Assembly (NCBI GenBank): GCA_022925895.1
Contig: JAKSYS010000347.1
Span: 1-63,307, forward strand
Direction of reading: 5' to 3'
DNA length: 63,307 nt
Source: Fragilaria crotonensis
Taxonomy: Eukaryota; Bacillariophyta; Fragilariophyceae; Fragilariales; Fragilariaceae
A model generated the notes under the pieces. That model searched no databases. It saw only the letters and a program-made list of their open reading frames with translations, and was not told where the DNA came from. The translations under genes were made by a program, and so were the position numbers. Position 1 is the first letter of the stretch. Each line of letters starts with the position of its first letter. This document shows positions 1-12,379 of the stretch, piece by piece.

Positions 1-305
1 CTTCAGTAGGAGTACATGATGAGGAAGACATTCCTGAGTCTTCCATGCTGGTATTGTACCAAGAGCGCATCAACTCTCTTGACAACAAGTGTGTCTCAAT
101 CTCTCTTGAAGTGGATCTACTACTCCAAACACTAAACAAGATTGGTGCACCTATGAAAGCATATGAGGCCATAAGAATGCAATGGACAAGTAGGTCTGTT
201 TGCAGTGGTCATGTCTTGAGTGATTCTGCAATCACATCCTCTTGAAAGACTGTTTTGTCCATGGTGACAAAGCGTATTAACTGAGGAGATGGGTTAAAGC
301 CAGTA

Positions 306-1010
306 TTGGATACGCTTTGCCTTCCATACACCTATGTTTCCATCAATGTTGCCTATTTCCAGGCATCTGCCATTTTTGCTGACCTCCTTTCCTGTGGACA
401 TCGTAATGTTGATGCCAACTATATATTTGATGGCAATTGGAATCAAGACCATGATCCATATGCATGCAGTTCCCAGCGGAAACGTGATTGTCGATCTGAA
501 CACGGGGCAATCATACCTCAAAACCCACCACCCCTATGCAAGAACCCAAACGACATGTTGCTTGCGTGTCCTTTGGCAATTGACAAGACAATGTGTGACA
601 TTGGTGGATGCAGGCAGGTGCCTGCCTCTGGAACCCATTACACTGCAGTATGGGATTGTGCAATTTGACGTTTGCAAGAAATTTGAGGCAATGCATGCTT
701 TGGGTTACATCCATCCCTGAATGTTGATTTTCAGGCTGCAGAACCTGGGGTACCCTTTGAACTTGCCAATAATGCTCCTCTCCCCATGTATACAAATGCA
801 CCAATGCTACATGGAAAGTTAATGAGTACCACATGCAGATTGACTTCATCCTACATAAATCTGGTTTTCTTGATCTTCAAGAGATGCAAAAGGCGTTCAA
901 ATTCCTTGACGTCCTGCTTTGGCAAACACTTTGAAAACAAGAGGGCCATCTGACCCTTAGATGGATCATACCTGCAATGCTTGGGTTTCCACTTTTCTCC
1001 TTCTTTGAAT
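306..1010 (+). pseudogene. degraded repeat-encoded protein, possibly transposase-like
   Basis: Protein-like sequence runs through this stretch but changes frame several times. One frame carries LLACPLAIDKTMCDIGG, the next LPLEPITLQYGIVQFDV followed by HALGYIHP, and a later one QIDFILHKSGFLDLQE. The order (an acidic position in a DKT-like motif, an LEP..LQYGI segment, a GYIH segment) resembles, from memory only, large transposase-like repeat families in diatom genomes. No catalytic triad can be traced and no start codon is supported. It could equally be the relic of another repeat-encoded protein. No function is assigned. Confidence 0.3.
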
Positions 1011-2886
1011 CCCCATGTGCTTCCGTGGGACCACCATCAGCAACAACTGCCAATGAAATTTGCAAGACAACACCAGCGGCCACACCGTCGGACGAATCCA
1101 CACCGGAGATATCCCGCCGCAACATGTTTCCATGACGCACAACTTGGCAGTCAACGGATCCAACTGATGATCCAGTTTCCAGGGTACCATCCAATAATTC
1201 ATCAGGTGGGATGTCCAGCAGCCCGACCAAGCCACCTCTTTTTGTCAACAGAGCGCAAGGATGATCCATGGCTGAAGCCATCGTCGCCATGAGACGCCAG
1301 GCAGTTTTGCTGGGAAAAGTTTGAAACCGGACGACATTATTGTTGTCATTCTTCGCAACATGAACTTGAGGTGTTCTGTGCGTCACAGACGGTGTTGCTT
1401 TCTGAACCAGCATAAGACTGCCATTCTTTCTCGTCAAAAGAAAAAATAGCACCAGCACGTGGCTTTGTTTGTCCGGACATGGGATGGCCTTCCGACATCA
1501 CATCTAGACTCCTAACATTGGTGATGGAGGCAACGGAATGACTGATCAACCGCTAACGAAATAACAACTTGGCTGGCAGTGTTGTACCGATTTACAAATG
1601 GTAGTCTCCACGTACTACAACTTCGAAAACGCCCGAAGAAGTGGGCGGACACCAACGTATAAAGACCGCTAAATGGTGAGCCAAATCGGGTGGAATACCA
1701 TGCTAAATATGAGCTTCGAAAGCAAGGACAACGTCCTGAACAAATTCACAGCAGCGCCACTAAATGGTGAGCGTTGCCTTGTCACAAGTGAAAGCAACAC
1801 CACTAATTGGTGAGCATTGCCTAGTCACAAGTAAGTGTGAAGCACAGAAGCATCCAACCACCACAGCTACTACAGTTTTGCTTGTTGTGGTGGCTGCCAA
1901 CCTCTGTAGATGGAGAAGTTGTTTAGGAACAATCAGGGGCAGCCACATGAACAAAAACCGGATTGTTGTTGGTGCACCAGTACCTAATCCCACAAAACGT
2001 GATGTGGGATAACTTCTTGCGCATACTGTACCAGGACATTGAAGTCCCACAAAATGCCAACCTGGGACCTCAACTTTCAGTCTTACAAATCATAAGACTA
2101 CTAAGATACATAACATATTTTTTACATGTGAGAAATTTACTTAACAACTTAGAGAATTGATATTTGAGCTCTGATAACTATTTATATATATAAATTTTGT
2201 AAAAGTACAGAATTAGAAATATGGAATTCATTCATACAATGTACATGTGCAAATTTTGTACCTCCATTGACAATCATACTGCAATGCATGTACACGACCG
2301 CGACACCGTGGCTGTGTCATTTACATGTGCAAAAGTTTGTACTTTATTGACGGTCATAATGAATTCTTGTCAGTAGTACATAACCGCAACAACGTTGTAC
2401 GCCTTACACGCGGTAACTACAATACATGTACCATATTACCTTATTTTTCAGATATATACATTTAGAATACACAACTTAGTACGGTCTTATGTACACATTA
2501 CACATGACTATGGCACAAGCACTATGGAATTTACATTTGCATAATATTCATGTGCAACAAATTACATTCTTGATTGCACAGTCATAGTACATTCTTGGTA
2601 CCTGATAAATAACCACATCCACAAGACTGATATAGACAGACAACTTACACTTAGTTGTCAGTGTCATGTCACAAGATTAAAAACATTAGTAGGTTAGTTG
2701 AATACTGTGAATCTGTACGATGAATGAAAAAAGATGATTATTGTTATTGTATATAATTTTCAAATTTTTGATTGTTGATGAGTTTGAAATTTGGCTCAGC
2801 ATACCAAAAGGGGAGTGCACCTGAGTGTACAAGTGCATTACATGAGTAAAAACCAAAACATACCAATGCACACAAATAACACAAAC
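1011..2886. other. AT-rich interval with no recognised gene
   Basis: Open frames here are short and overlap on both strands without recognisable motifs. A short direct duplication lies at about 1758-1833: two imperfect units, each with a TGGTGAGC core followed by TTGCCT and GTCACAAGT. From about 2100 to 2790 the sequence is strongly AT-rich with scattered TACATGT and GTACA words. I see no RNA gene. Confidence 0.5.
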
Positions 2887-3109
2887 ATGGCGGGCAGCAA
2901 CACGTCAGGAAATGGCGATGACAATGAGGAAGTGGGGGAGAATGAGAAGCCAAACAACACGGAGAAGACAGAGCAATCACAAACTGACTCAACATTACAA
3001 AGAGGGGTTGATGCAGATGACTGTGACTCTCCATTTACAGGTTGTGATCATCAGCAACACAGCCACTCTCCACATACTAGTACAGGTAGCACCCGAACAT
3101 CTCAAAGAC

Positions 3110-3136
3110 ATTGCCATTGCCATTGCCATTGCCATG
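3110..3136. repeat. CATTGC hexanucleotide microsatellite
   Basis: About four tandem CATTGC units lie in the N-terminal part of copy A. In one frame they encode alternating Cys-His. Confidence 0.85.
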
Positions 3137-3678
3137 ATTGGCGTCAACAAAATCGTCAACTCTGCTCTCCATTTAGAGGTGGTGACAACCGATGGCCGCG
3201 ACATCAACAAAAAATTGATTGCACTAATCATTGTGATGTGATAGGTGGTGGAGGAGCACGGTCTTGAGGAGTGAGGACAACATGAGTAGGAGAGAGATGA
3301 TAGTGACCCGTCCAGTGGTTACCATGCATCATGCATATCAAGTGAAGATTATAGTCACTCTTGATCAAGAAGTTGAGAGCAAGTCAGAATCACCAAAGAT
3401 GGGACGTGGAAATGGAGGATACCGATACGCCAAAAGCAGCAATGTCATACAGAAAAGCACATCAAGTACAGAAGAGAAATGTTGCAGATAGAACTCAGGT
3501 TCTTGTTAGGGGAACAATATTCAGGAAATCAAAATTCATCACAAGTGAGGCAATATTCAACAAGGCGATGATTATTGTCATCAAAACACAAGAACCTAGT
3601 GATGATGATGAATTCATAAGGATATACAAAGCAAATAAATACCCAATACGCATTCAAGTATGCCAATATGCATTAAAC

Positions 3679-3712
3679 CATGGTACTGTACACAAATGTC
3701 TACAGTACCATG
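3679..3712. repeat. 12-bp perfect inverted repeat with 10-base loop
   Basis: The left arm CATGGTACTGTA (3679-3690) is the exact reverse complement of the right arm (3701-3712). It falls inside frame-broken copy A, where the coding similarity is interrupted. Confidence 0.8.
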
Positions 3713-4481
3713 CATGAGATACTATCAAATTTTGCGTTTAATGCAAATAGGGTATAGAGCCATACAAAGCTTGTGTTGTTGGTGGAATCAATGCCAAGAG
3801 GAGTATATGTGAGCAGGCTGGAGCAAGGATTGTCAAGGAATTACTTACCAGGCGGGGGTATATTGAAGATGACAATGACCCACCTTACTTTATTCATTCA
3901 CTTGTCCATGAATTGTGACAAGGAGTCACGTTTATAGACAAAGAAGCATTTCTATGGTTCATTGGTGAATTTGTTGCCTGTGTCTCAGGAACAAAAGTGT
4001 GGGGGAGGAAGAAGTACTATTTTGGGGTTGTCAAGAACTTGTGGTGACTGTGTCGGATGAAGTGCTTGCAATCCTACTTTATGAATATTACATTGAGAAG
4101 TGGATACCTTGTTATCACACGGAGAAACCGGGAGAGAAACCTTGTGGAAAGGCAAAAGGAAAGTACACTTCATCAGTGAGAGATCACTGTCTGTAAGGAC
4201 AAGGGTGGAGTGCCGAAGGTGTCACGAGATTCATTGCATTGTGTGCAATTGTTGATAGGGATAGAAAGAGTGCAGATGCCAAAAAAGCTGAAGATGCAGT
4301 GCTAGTAGTACTTGCTTTGAGGCGCCGCAAGTTTGGAGATAGTGTTGACAATGGAAATCACATAGATCCACAGGGGGAGAGACAGCAATGTTGCGTTATG
4401 TCTGAAGCAGTAGAGGCATTTTGTGAACAGTTACAACAACATTGTAATAATCAAATTATACTACATTTGCAGAAAGATTGA

Positions 4482-5666
4482 CAACTGCAAGCATCATGCA
4501 AATGTAAGATAGGGTGTACCAGAAGGGGTACATGTCCACCACAGACAGACGTGCTGTTTTGTGAATGCAACCGATGTAACATAAAGAATGTCAGGCAGCA
4601 AAGACGCCACAGAAACAAAATGTGGCACATTGTACAATTGTTGCGACAGAGGAGATGTGCCATAGATAAAAAATGCAATTGACTTTTGTACCATCAAAGG
4701 GTACAGAAATAGTACATTCTTAACATTTTTTTACTTGTACCAAACTTTGGTACAATATACTATACCGGTTCAAAAGTGCTTGGGATTAAAAAAATGGTAC
4801 ATTGTACCCCAGACAGTGTGTACAACCCGGAACCTTCTGAGGTACTTGAGTTCCCAGCATGATGCCCAGCATTTCTTTTGACTCAACACCATAAAGATAT
4901 ATGTGTTCTGGGACTCTCACATCTGTCTGAAATGGGTTCATTGGTGGGCTCTCCCAAACAACCCTCCTGCTAACTATTGTTGGTCCAATTATGGCCTTGA
5001 CACTGACGAGATAAAGCTTGAGTGAATGGTCATTGGACAGACCAGCAAGAAATTCTGATTTTCTAACGGTAACCTTTGCCTCTTGCATTCCATACTGATT
5101 CAATCTCAAGCCAGCATTTGAAACTCCTGGATACCTTGGTAAGGGTTTGTATTGGGGCAGCATTTCTTAGGAAAAAGCAGTGCTGCATGAGACTTCATAG
5201 CTAATAGTGCTACTCTTGTGTGTCAGTGCATATTTCATAATCATTGAAACAGTGCTATAATCTAACTGCGCACAGTCTACTGTCTACAGCATGATGAGCC
5301 ACTCAAAAGTGTGCATTACTCTGACTACTTTAGATTAAGCCAATGAACTTCATTGGCTCACAACTGCTTCTACTAAGCTTAAACAATTATCTCTATTGCA
5401 TTCTTTGGCCTACAATTGTAAGGGTGAAGAGGTAGTTATTGCTTCATTCAACTACTCACACATCAACATGAATGATCTCAATGCACTGGCTGCAGAATAT
5501 CCTCTATTCATCTTGGTAATGACATGCACTGTGCCATCTTGTTCATAGTGTTGGGAATCCTTATATTTGTGACGGTCTGCACTGACTCAACTCCCAAGCA
5601 AGTCAGCAGTGTTTGTGGAACTGCCATACTAGGGGGTTCTCACATTGTTAAGCAATTTCATCATCA
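4482..5666. other. no convincing gene; one 125-codon minus-strand frame
   Basis: A minus-strand frame at 4786-5163 starts MLPQYKPLPRYPG and stays open for 125 codons, but I recognise no motif and find no coding continuation. The stretch just upstream (4690-4770) is rich in GTAC and GGTAC words. The remainder (5164-5666) shows nothing recognisable. Confidence 0.3.
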
Positions 5667-6200
5667 TTGAGGTTGGAGGTGGGCGTTGGTTGTGCAACAC
5701 CAATTCTTTCTTTGTGTGTGCAGCTGCTCAGGTTGTGGACTTCCATTCTTGACCCCCCTAATACAGATGTGGTGGTACTAGCTGGTATTGATGCCTCATC
5801 TACTATTGCCCACTCACACCTGCTCCCTATGCCATCCTCACCATGCTTTTCACCAGCCATCCATTGCTTGCTCAAAAATAACATCATTTTTGTAACTCAT
5901 GCTGTCAATCCCATATTGAAACCAGCCAGAAAGGTACAGCAACAATGCTTTCTTCATACTGTGCCTTGTCAGCTACAGAACATTGTTATTGATGCCTCAT
6001 CTATTGCCCACTCACACCTGCTCCCTATGCCGTCCTCACCATGCTTTTCACCAGCCATCCATTGCTTGCTCAATAATAACATCATTTTTGTAACTCATGC
6101 TGTCAATCCCATATTGAAACCAGCCAGAAAGGTACAGCAACAATGCTTTCTTCATACTGTGCCTTGTCAGCTACAGAACATTGCTATGACCATGGCATGA
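5667..6200 (+). CDS. hypothetical 177-residue frame containing an in-frame tandem duplication
   Basis: The frame is open for 177 codons and includes two near-identical blocks of 67 and 66 residues, each beginning near DASS and containing AHSHLLPMPSSPCFSPAIHC. The duplication unit is a multiple of three, so the frame survives. No domain is recognised, and the composition (Ser, Pro, His, Cys) is not typical of a folded host protein. It may be non-coding repeat DNA that happens to be open. Confidence 0.25.
   Translation: MRLEVGVGCATPILSLCVQLLRLWTSILDPPNTDVVVLAGIDASSTIAHSHLLPMPSSPCFSPAIHCLLKNNIIFVTHAVNPILKPARKVQQQCFLHTVPCQLQNIVIDASSIAHSHLLPMPSSPCFSPAIHCLLNNNIIFVTHAVNPILKPARKVQQQCFLHTVPCQLQNIAMTMA
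5790..6188. repeat. tandem duplication, 201 + 198 bp
   Basis: Two head-to-tail copies (5790-5990 and 5991-6188) differ by a 3-base indel near the start and a few substitutions. Both start GATGCCTCATCTA and end CAGCTACAGAACATTG. Confidence 0.9.
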
Positions 6201-6540
6201 GTTGTACAATTTTGCATCTGCAACAAGTATGAGTGTAATGGCCTTTCTGACGATGATAATCAGATTCATTGTACAACCTTTCTGACATTACTGATATAAT
6301 CCAGATTCATTTTACAACCTTTCTATGATACTGATTTTCCTGTTATTGCCCTTCTCCGAATGGTCTCCTGAAGCTAGGTGCTGCCAAATGTACACTCAAT
6401 TTGAATTCATGACAAGGATGATTAAGTTGGACACACCCATTCATCCCAATGGAAAGAGCAGGGGTTAGGGGTTAGTACACAGTTTTGCCTTGTGGTGTGT
6501 TAACATATAATCAAAAACACAATATTTTCAAAATGTCTAG

Positions 6541-6690
6541 CGCAGTGAAATTCCTTTCAATGCAACATTGAAGAGTGGAGCAGTCAAATTCCTCTGAATG
6601 CAACATTATACTGGAGCAGTGAAATTTCACTGTATGAAACATGAAATGTCTGGAACAGTGAAATTCCTTTGAATGCTTATATTGATAGCC
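6541..6690. repeat. degenerate short tandem repeat
   Basis: About four imperfect units contain GCAGTGAAATTCCTTT followed by GAATGCAACATT or a close variant, spaced roughly 35-55 bp apart. Confidence 0.7.
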
Positions 6691-6963
6691 ACTTGTATTT
6701 GTCAGGTCTAACAGGCAGGGGTCACCACATTGAGGTAGGTCAACAACAATAGTTGAGCCAAATTATCTCTTTTGCTGAGATTATAGCCATCCATCATCAG
6801 GTTAATTTTCTCCAGATGCAGAGTTGTTCAAAAAACAGGCAGGTCTTAAAACATTGCTGGAGTTGCCATACTGACAAGGCCAGGCTATATGTAGAGGCTG
6901 AAAAGCACACGATAGAATGGGTAAGTCAAAGAAGCCTTTCCCTATCAGCACACACAGCTTGAC

Positions 6964-7231
6964 AATTCAGTCCAACTTATATGTTTGGGAGGATGATGTT
7001 TGATGTAATTCAGTCCAACTTATCCGTTCGGGAGGATGATGTTTGATGTCATTCCCTCAGTTCAGTTCAAACTTCTCAATCCCAGAGTGCCTAACCATAT
7101 TAATGCACTCACAAGTCAGGTTGGGTCATGAACAGGGTGTGCCTCAGTCTAGTCCAAACTTCTCAATCCCAGAGTGCCTAACCATAACATAAATGCACTT
7201 GCAAGTCAGGTTGGGTCATGAACAGGGTGTG
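6964..7231. repeat. two adjacent tandem duplications (43-bp and about 87-bp units)
   Basis: A 43-bp unit beginning AATTCAGTCCAACTTAT occurs at 6964-7006 and 7007-7049. Directly after it, a unit of about 87 bp containing CTTCTCAATCCCAGAGTGCC occurs at 7055-7141 and 7142-7231. No gene is associated. Confidence 0.85.
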
Positions 7232-9760
7232 CACACCCTTTTCATAAGGTACGGACAGCGCCCGGTTTCTTTCTGACGAAAGTTCTGTTATTTCATGAAA
7301 TATGCCCTAATATTATTGACACTTCTCCAAATCCTAGTAACATCTTGAATCGACGTGGTTACGCTCAAAATGGCCGACTGGTTTCTGAAGCTTGAAAGTT
7401 TGGTGTACTTATTAAATTAAAAATGAACCAATAATATCGACACTTCTCAAAAATTCTTCCTTGCAAAATCTTAAACCGATCTTCGGATGTATAGACGCTC
7501 AAAATGACCGCCTGCATCGACAATCCACGGTCCATATCTCGTTTGCAATGAGGTGAACCGTTATTCTACGACAGCAAGGATCCACATTTGCAACGCCGTT
7601 TGCATGGATGATGATGATTGCTTTTGTCCACATCCCCGTTTGCAATGCAGGTGAACCGCGATTAACAACGACGGCATCAATTCGCAACGCCGTTTATATA
7701 CATGGATGATGATTGCTCTAAGTCACCTGCATGTTTCAGGTATCTTTGGACAATGACGAATACTTCAATTTCTGTTTTGTCATGGCGCAGAGTGGAACCT
7801 CATAATTTGGTGTATTCGTTATGTGGACTTGAAACTTAAAACCCTAATCCGACCAAATGTGAACGAGGCCAAATGCTGACCATCACACGTTCAAGACCAG
7901 CACTGGGCGGAGAAACCAGCTGGACGGACTAAACAGTCTAGTAGCTATTGCTGAACTTGAGCTTATGAATTCCTTCACCTACGTGGAAATATTCCTCAAC
8001 TTTATCCTGCGGAGTGTCACGAGCGCATTGGGCCGTGGTGATGCAAAAGAAAAGGAGGTGGTTCCACAAAGTTGATGGAATTAACGAAAAGAGAATTCGT
8101 CACTCACAAAAAGCAAGATTGTGATAACCGATGTATGATAGCATGACCCAACAACAAAAATAAGAATCATGAGTCATGATTCATGATTATTATTTTATTG
8201 TTGAGTTCCAAGTGGACAAGGAGCGGTGATGCTACGACCCGAGAGCTCGAAAAAACGTGCAAAAGGTAATCTATGCCGAACCGTATCTTTCTTAGGGCAG
8301 TAAGAAATTCCTACAAGAAATGCTGAGCTTAACGCCCAATTCATATCTGTCGGATTGAGTTACGAGGAGGCAGATATGTTCAATACTAATTGACGATGAT
8401 TTGAAATCTGAGAGTTTTGGGAATCGCTTTACAAAAACTCGAATATATGCTTAATCAGAGAAATCGCTAGAAAAGCGTTTTCGGTTTCAGTCAGTTGACC
8501 AAACGAAAGCCTAAAGCTGCCTTTCGTGAAGCGGAAGCGGATTCACACAGTAAATCCTTCCCAAACATTTTCTGCGAAAATCGATGCCAAGCTGATAGGA
8601 GTTGATATCACATTAGCAAATTTCTGCTTCAATCAGCGACTTGAACCTGGTATTACGTTGAACCAAGAAACTGGTGCTGTTTCACGCCCACAGTACCAGG
8701 TACCTTAAAATGAGAAGGGGATATGAACTGCATGAGACAGGAAAGTTATTGACAAGCAGAACACCGAAAGCTTGTAATCAATCTTTTCAGAAATCATTCC
8801 CTTCTCCGTACAAGGAGGTACTATGTTCTATGTGGATACCAATACAAACCATCATTTCAGGAGAAGAAGTATCTTAGTTAGCCTAGGTTTCATATGTTGC
8901 CCTGAGATGAGACATGTTTGACACCAGAATCTCCTCTTTTCATCTGTCTCAGCAACCACAGTCTTGATTTCAGATTTATTTCTGAGAGTGTGACGAGGCT
9001 TTTTGAACACTCAGTATTTTTTCTTTAGAGTCGTCAATTCTTGTTAATTTTGAGTTAGCGTTTTCTATTTATAAGACGACTATTTAACAAAGTATTAAGG
9101 GGAAGCCTTGCAACAAGCGGGTTGATGACATGTGTGCATGTTGTTGCCATTTTGAATTGACAAGAGTATTATTTGTCGATTTGAGAATGAATGGGGTCGG
9201 CGTGGTCTCAAGCATATCATTAATCTCCAATGCATCTATTTTTAGAATTTGGAGTTCGACCATGTCGTTATGGCATTTATTTGATCGTTGGATACTTTGA
9301 AAACATTCTTGTAGTGAATTGCATATAAATTCCAACCACGAGCCATGAGTAATTGATTTGCATCTCTTTTAACCATATATCACAGCAGACTTATGACCAT
9401 AATGGGCGCTTGTTTTGTTCGAAATCCGAAGACATGGATGTGCTTCATTCAGGCCATTCGCCCATCGATCACAGAAATTCGTTGAGTTTCTCCACATAAA
9501 ACCCATTTATGGTTCGTCCATGGTAATTTTTTCTAAAAATTTCCTTTCGACCCACCATTATTGAGTCTACTTCTTGTTGCGGATCGTGGCATTATATTCG
9601 AATTGAGTTCCTTTATAAAATGCATTCTATCGTGGGTCGTTATTTATTATTTGATATGAATTCCTGGATAAAAGATAGAAGACATTCTTCTTAACACACT
9701 GTCGAATTTCGCTGATTTGGCTACGCCGAGCAGTCTCAATTGAAGACTTTCTTGTGATCA
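7232..9760. other. gene-free AT-rich interval
   Basis: Only short frames without motifs are present (for example 60-80 codons near 7500-7690 and 9084-9335 on the minus strand). I see no RNA gene, conserved domain or long repeat. Confidence 0.5.
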
Positions 9761-9998
9761 CCCTTCCAAACAACCTTTCGCTCGAACTTCGTTGGCGGCC
9801 AATCCTTTAAAGAATATGAAACTCTACGACGCCAAACTATCGACTTTCGATGGCTTGTACTCCCCATAGAAATACGAGACCCTTCCGAACTACCTTTCGC
9901 TCGAACTTCGTTGGCGGCCAGTCCTTAAAAGAATATGAAACTCTACGACGCCAAACTATCTCATTTCGCTGGCTTGTACTCCCCATAGAAATACGACA
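9761..9998. repeat. tandem duplication, 119-bp unit
   Basis: Two head-to-tail copies start at 9761 and 9880. Both contain CTTTCGCTCGAACTTCGTTG and CTCTACGACGCCAAACTATC, with a few substitutions between them. Confidence 0.9.
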
Positions 9999-10189
9999 CC
10001 CTTCGGTACCAGTTCGCATGTTCAAAATTCAAACTGTCGAGGCCAAATAAGAGGTACGCAGGGTACAATTTTCGACTCCTTCAGGGATTCAGGGTACATC
10101 TCGGGTAGAATATGGAACTTAACCGCCACTGCGAAGCACACCCCGAACACAAACCAAAGACCGTAATATAAATGTAAGGGTTTGATACA

Positions 10190-10700
10190 TCATATTGGGG
10201 GAGGGGCGGTTAGATGATGTTGTCATCTAACTGATACATCACATGGGGAGGGCGGTTAGATGATGTCGTCATCGAACAAGTCTCACAATTATATTTCACA
10301 ACCCACATCAAAATTGGGGGCGGCCAGATGATGATAGCATCGAACACGTCTAACAATTATATTTCACAACCCCACTTGCAACAGGATTATGGGGGCGGCT
10401 AGATGATGTTTCACGAACAAGTCTTACAATTATATTTCACAACCCACATCAAAGTGGGGGGCGGATGATGATAGCATCGAACAAGTCTCACAATTACATC
10501 TCACAACCCCACTTGCAACAGGATTATGGGGCGGTTAGATGATGTTACTTTTTTAGATTCCCACCCCATAATGTCACTATGGACAGTGCAAATGTTCAGT
10601 AAATGGGGGCGGTTAGATGATGTTACTTTTTAGATTCCCACCCCATAATGTCACTATGGACAGTGCAAATAAATGTTCAGTAGCGTTTTGTCATCGAACA
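10190..10700. repeat. minisatellite array with composite units
   Basis: Repeated blocks begin GGGGGCGG(T/C)TAGATGATG and end TTTCACAACCC. Units of roughly 75-100 bp alternate between a CATCAAA-type and a CTTGCAACAGGATTATG-type variant. The last two units carry a different 3' half (ACCCCATAATGTCACTATGG), giving higher-order structure. No CRISPR-like regular spacers and no cas genes. Confidence 0.85.
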
Positions 10701-11005
10701 AGTGTCACGATTATGTTTCACAACCCATTATTGCACACAGCTGTACCAATACATACCAGTGCCATTGTTCAGTAAAATTTTGTCATGGAGCAACTTTCAA
10801 AATTATGAAATTTCACAACCCCACTGCACCAGAAATGCTCCATCTTAATGACAAAGAAGCAGTCAAGCACCTGTAGCAAATTTGGACTTGCAAAAAGGAA
10901 CAAGAAGCCGGATAGGAAGAAGCAAACCGTCTTGCAACCAAAACAAGAAACAGAAGTATAAGATTACAATAGCATCTTGGGTCATGCCTGGCTTGTTGCA
11001 TTGTC

Positions 11006-12379
11006 TCAGGGGCACACCAGCTCAACCAACAACAAAGAAGGTATAAAGGTCCAGCGCACAGCAATGGTAACCCACTTTTCCATATAATTATCGAGGAGCA
11101 ACAAACCAAACGCTTCATCACTTTTAGTTACAAGTTTTCCACCACGCCCATCTCCGGCTTTTGACACCAACGTGGTCTTCTTTGCATTTCTCCATTGCCT
11201 TGCCCCGCATACACATTCCAAGAACCTGTCAAAGAACCAGAAGAATGCATTCTTCTCTCTTTCTGTTGTTGCTCTCCTGAGCTTACAGAATTCGTCAATA
11301 CTGTAAAACTCTTCTCCACGTTGTTTGAACTCGGCGATTGCTTTCCTTGCAAGTGCCCCACCTGTTTGTTCACACGAACTCCTCTTTGTATTCAATGCAT
11401 GATTAAAACAACTTTCGTACAGCATTTGAAAACTTACATGCTTGTGAGGCTCCACTTTTTCATGATTCATCACCAACTGGAATGCTTTTTGGAACATTGC
11501 GTCGTTATTTATGAACTTGATTCGGCGGAATACATCTGATTTGACAAATTGATTAACACAATCTGCCACATGCTTCTCTTGTTTCTGAATTGATTCAGCC
11601 TTTGACAAGCCACGAACCGAAATGCCAACATCAATAATCTGACGAGACGGCAACATGACATTAGGATTTGCATTGTTTGGAGGATCCACTGCACCTTGCT
11701 GGGAACTGCGGTTCAACTCCCTACGATGAGCCTCAGCCCTCATTGCTGCGGCTTCTGCCTCGTCCTCCATTTCCCTTCAATACCCATTGTATCTCTGTCG
11801 ACGTCCCCTGCTATCATCCTCATCTGATGAAGTTGACGACCAGCCATGCTTTTCCTTATTTTCAGCGTCGTTATTGTTGGCGAGTTCTGCCCCCCTTCGT
11901 CATCACTTGATTCGTCCTGCACAGCATCCTCACCATACACCTCCTCTTCATCATCCTCCTTGCTTGTCATCGTTCTCCTCGTCAACATACTCCTCTGATT
12001 CGGATGTGCTTTCAATGTCATCGAGTATCAACTTCTGTACCACCAATTTTCTTGGTTTAATTGGCTTTCTCTTCTTACCAGCACCAGCAACACGTTTCTT
12101 TTTGTTCTTGGTGGTCACACTGTCGACAGCATTGGATTCGTCACCATCAGGTTTGCCCTTGTCATCATCCGCTGGATCATTTGTTGTTTTTGTACGCTTA
12201 TGATTTGCAGCAGCAGCACTTTCATTTACCTTCTTTTGTTTGTTATTTGTCATTTTTGTAGTCTTTGATCCTCCGCCTTTTGTTACAGGCTGTAGTTGTG
12301 CAGCTCCGCCTTTACGGTTCGTGCCTGCTTGTTACGTGGTGATGTCCGAGAAGCTGCTTTGGCTGCTCCTCTGGCCATG
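11006..12379 (-). pseudogene. repeat-family protein, copy B, better preserved (frame slips)
   Basis: Reading right to left, an ATG at 12379 starts MARGAAKAASRTSPRNKQAR. A frame slip is followed by a Lys-rich, then strongly acidic region (KKKRVAGAGKKRKPIKPRK, SESEEYVDEENDD). Another slip leads to EEEVYGEDAVQDESSDDEGG, and then a 254-codon frame (11770-11006) starts MEDEAEAAAMRAEAHRRELN. The conserved core is DVFRRIKFINNDAMFQKAFQ, NTKRSSCEQTGGALARKAI, AFFWFFDRFLECVCGARQW and DNYMEKW. The same blocks in the same order occur in copy A on the other strand. The Lys-rich and acidic N terminus suggests a nuclear protein (inference). The joints between frames may be real mutations or assembly slips. 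Confidence 0.5.

Larger units (their letters stand above)
2887..4481 (+). pseudogene. repeat-family protein, copy A (frame-broken), related to the minus-strand copy at 11006-12379
   Basis: The likely start is the ATG at 2887 (MAGSNTSGNG), followed by a hydrophilic acidic stretch. Frame changes and at least one in-frame stop follow. The conserved core can be read across frames: FRKSKFITSEAIFNKA (about 3529), NAKRSICEQAGARIVKEL (about 3789), AFLWFIGEFVACVSGTKVWG (about 3945) and EYYIEKW (about 4084). A C-terminal segment GWSAEGVTRFIALCAI continues to about 4481. Each core block has a clear counterpart in the minus-strand copy at 11006-12379, in the same order. The family is unknown to me; acidic and basic patches suggest a nuclear or element-encoded protein. 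The common ancestry is seen directly, the element origin is inference. Confidence 0.5.

Noticed and set aside
10190..10700. Regularly repeated array resembling a CRISPR
   Set aside because: Units are tandem, variable in length and lack unique spacers; the setting is eukaryotic and no cas gene is present.
11787..12203. 138-codon plus-strand Ser-rich frame
   Set aside because: It is the reverse of the acidic/Ser codons of copy B on the minus strand; a shadow.
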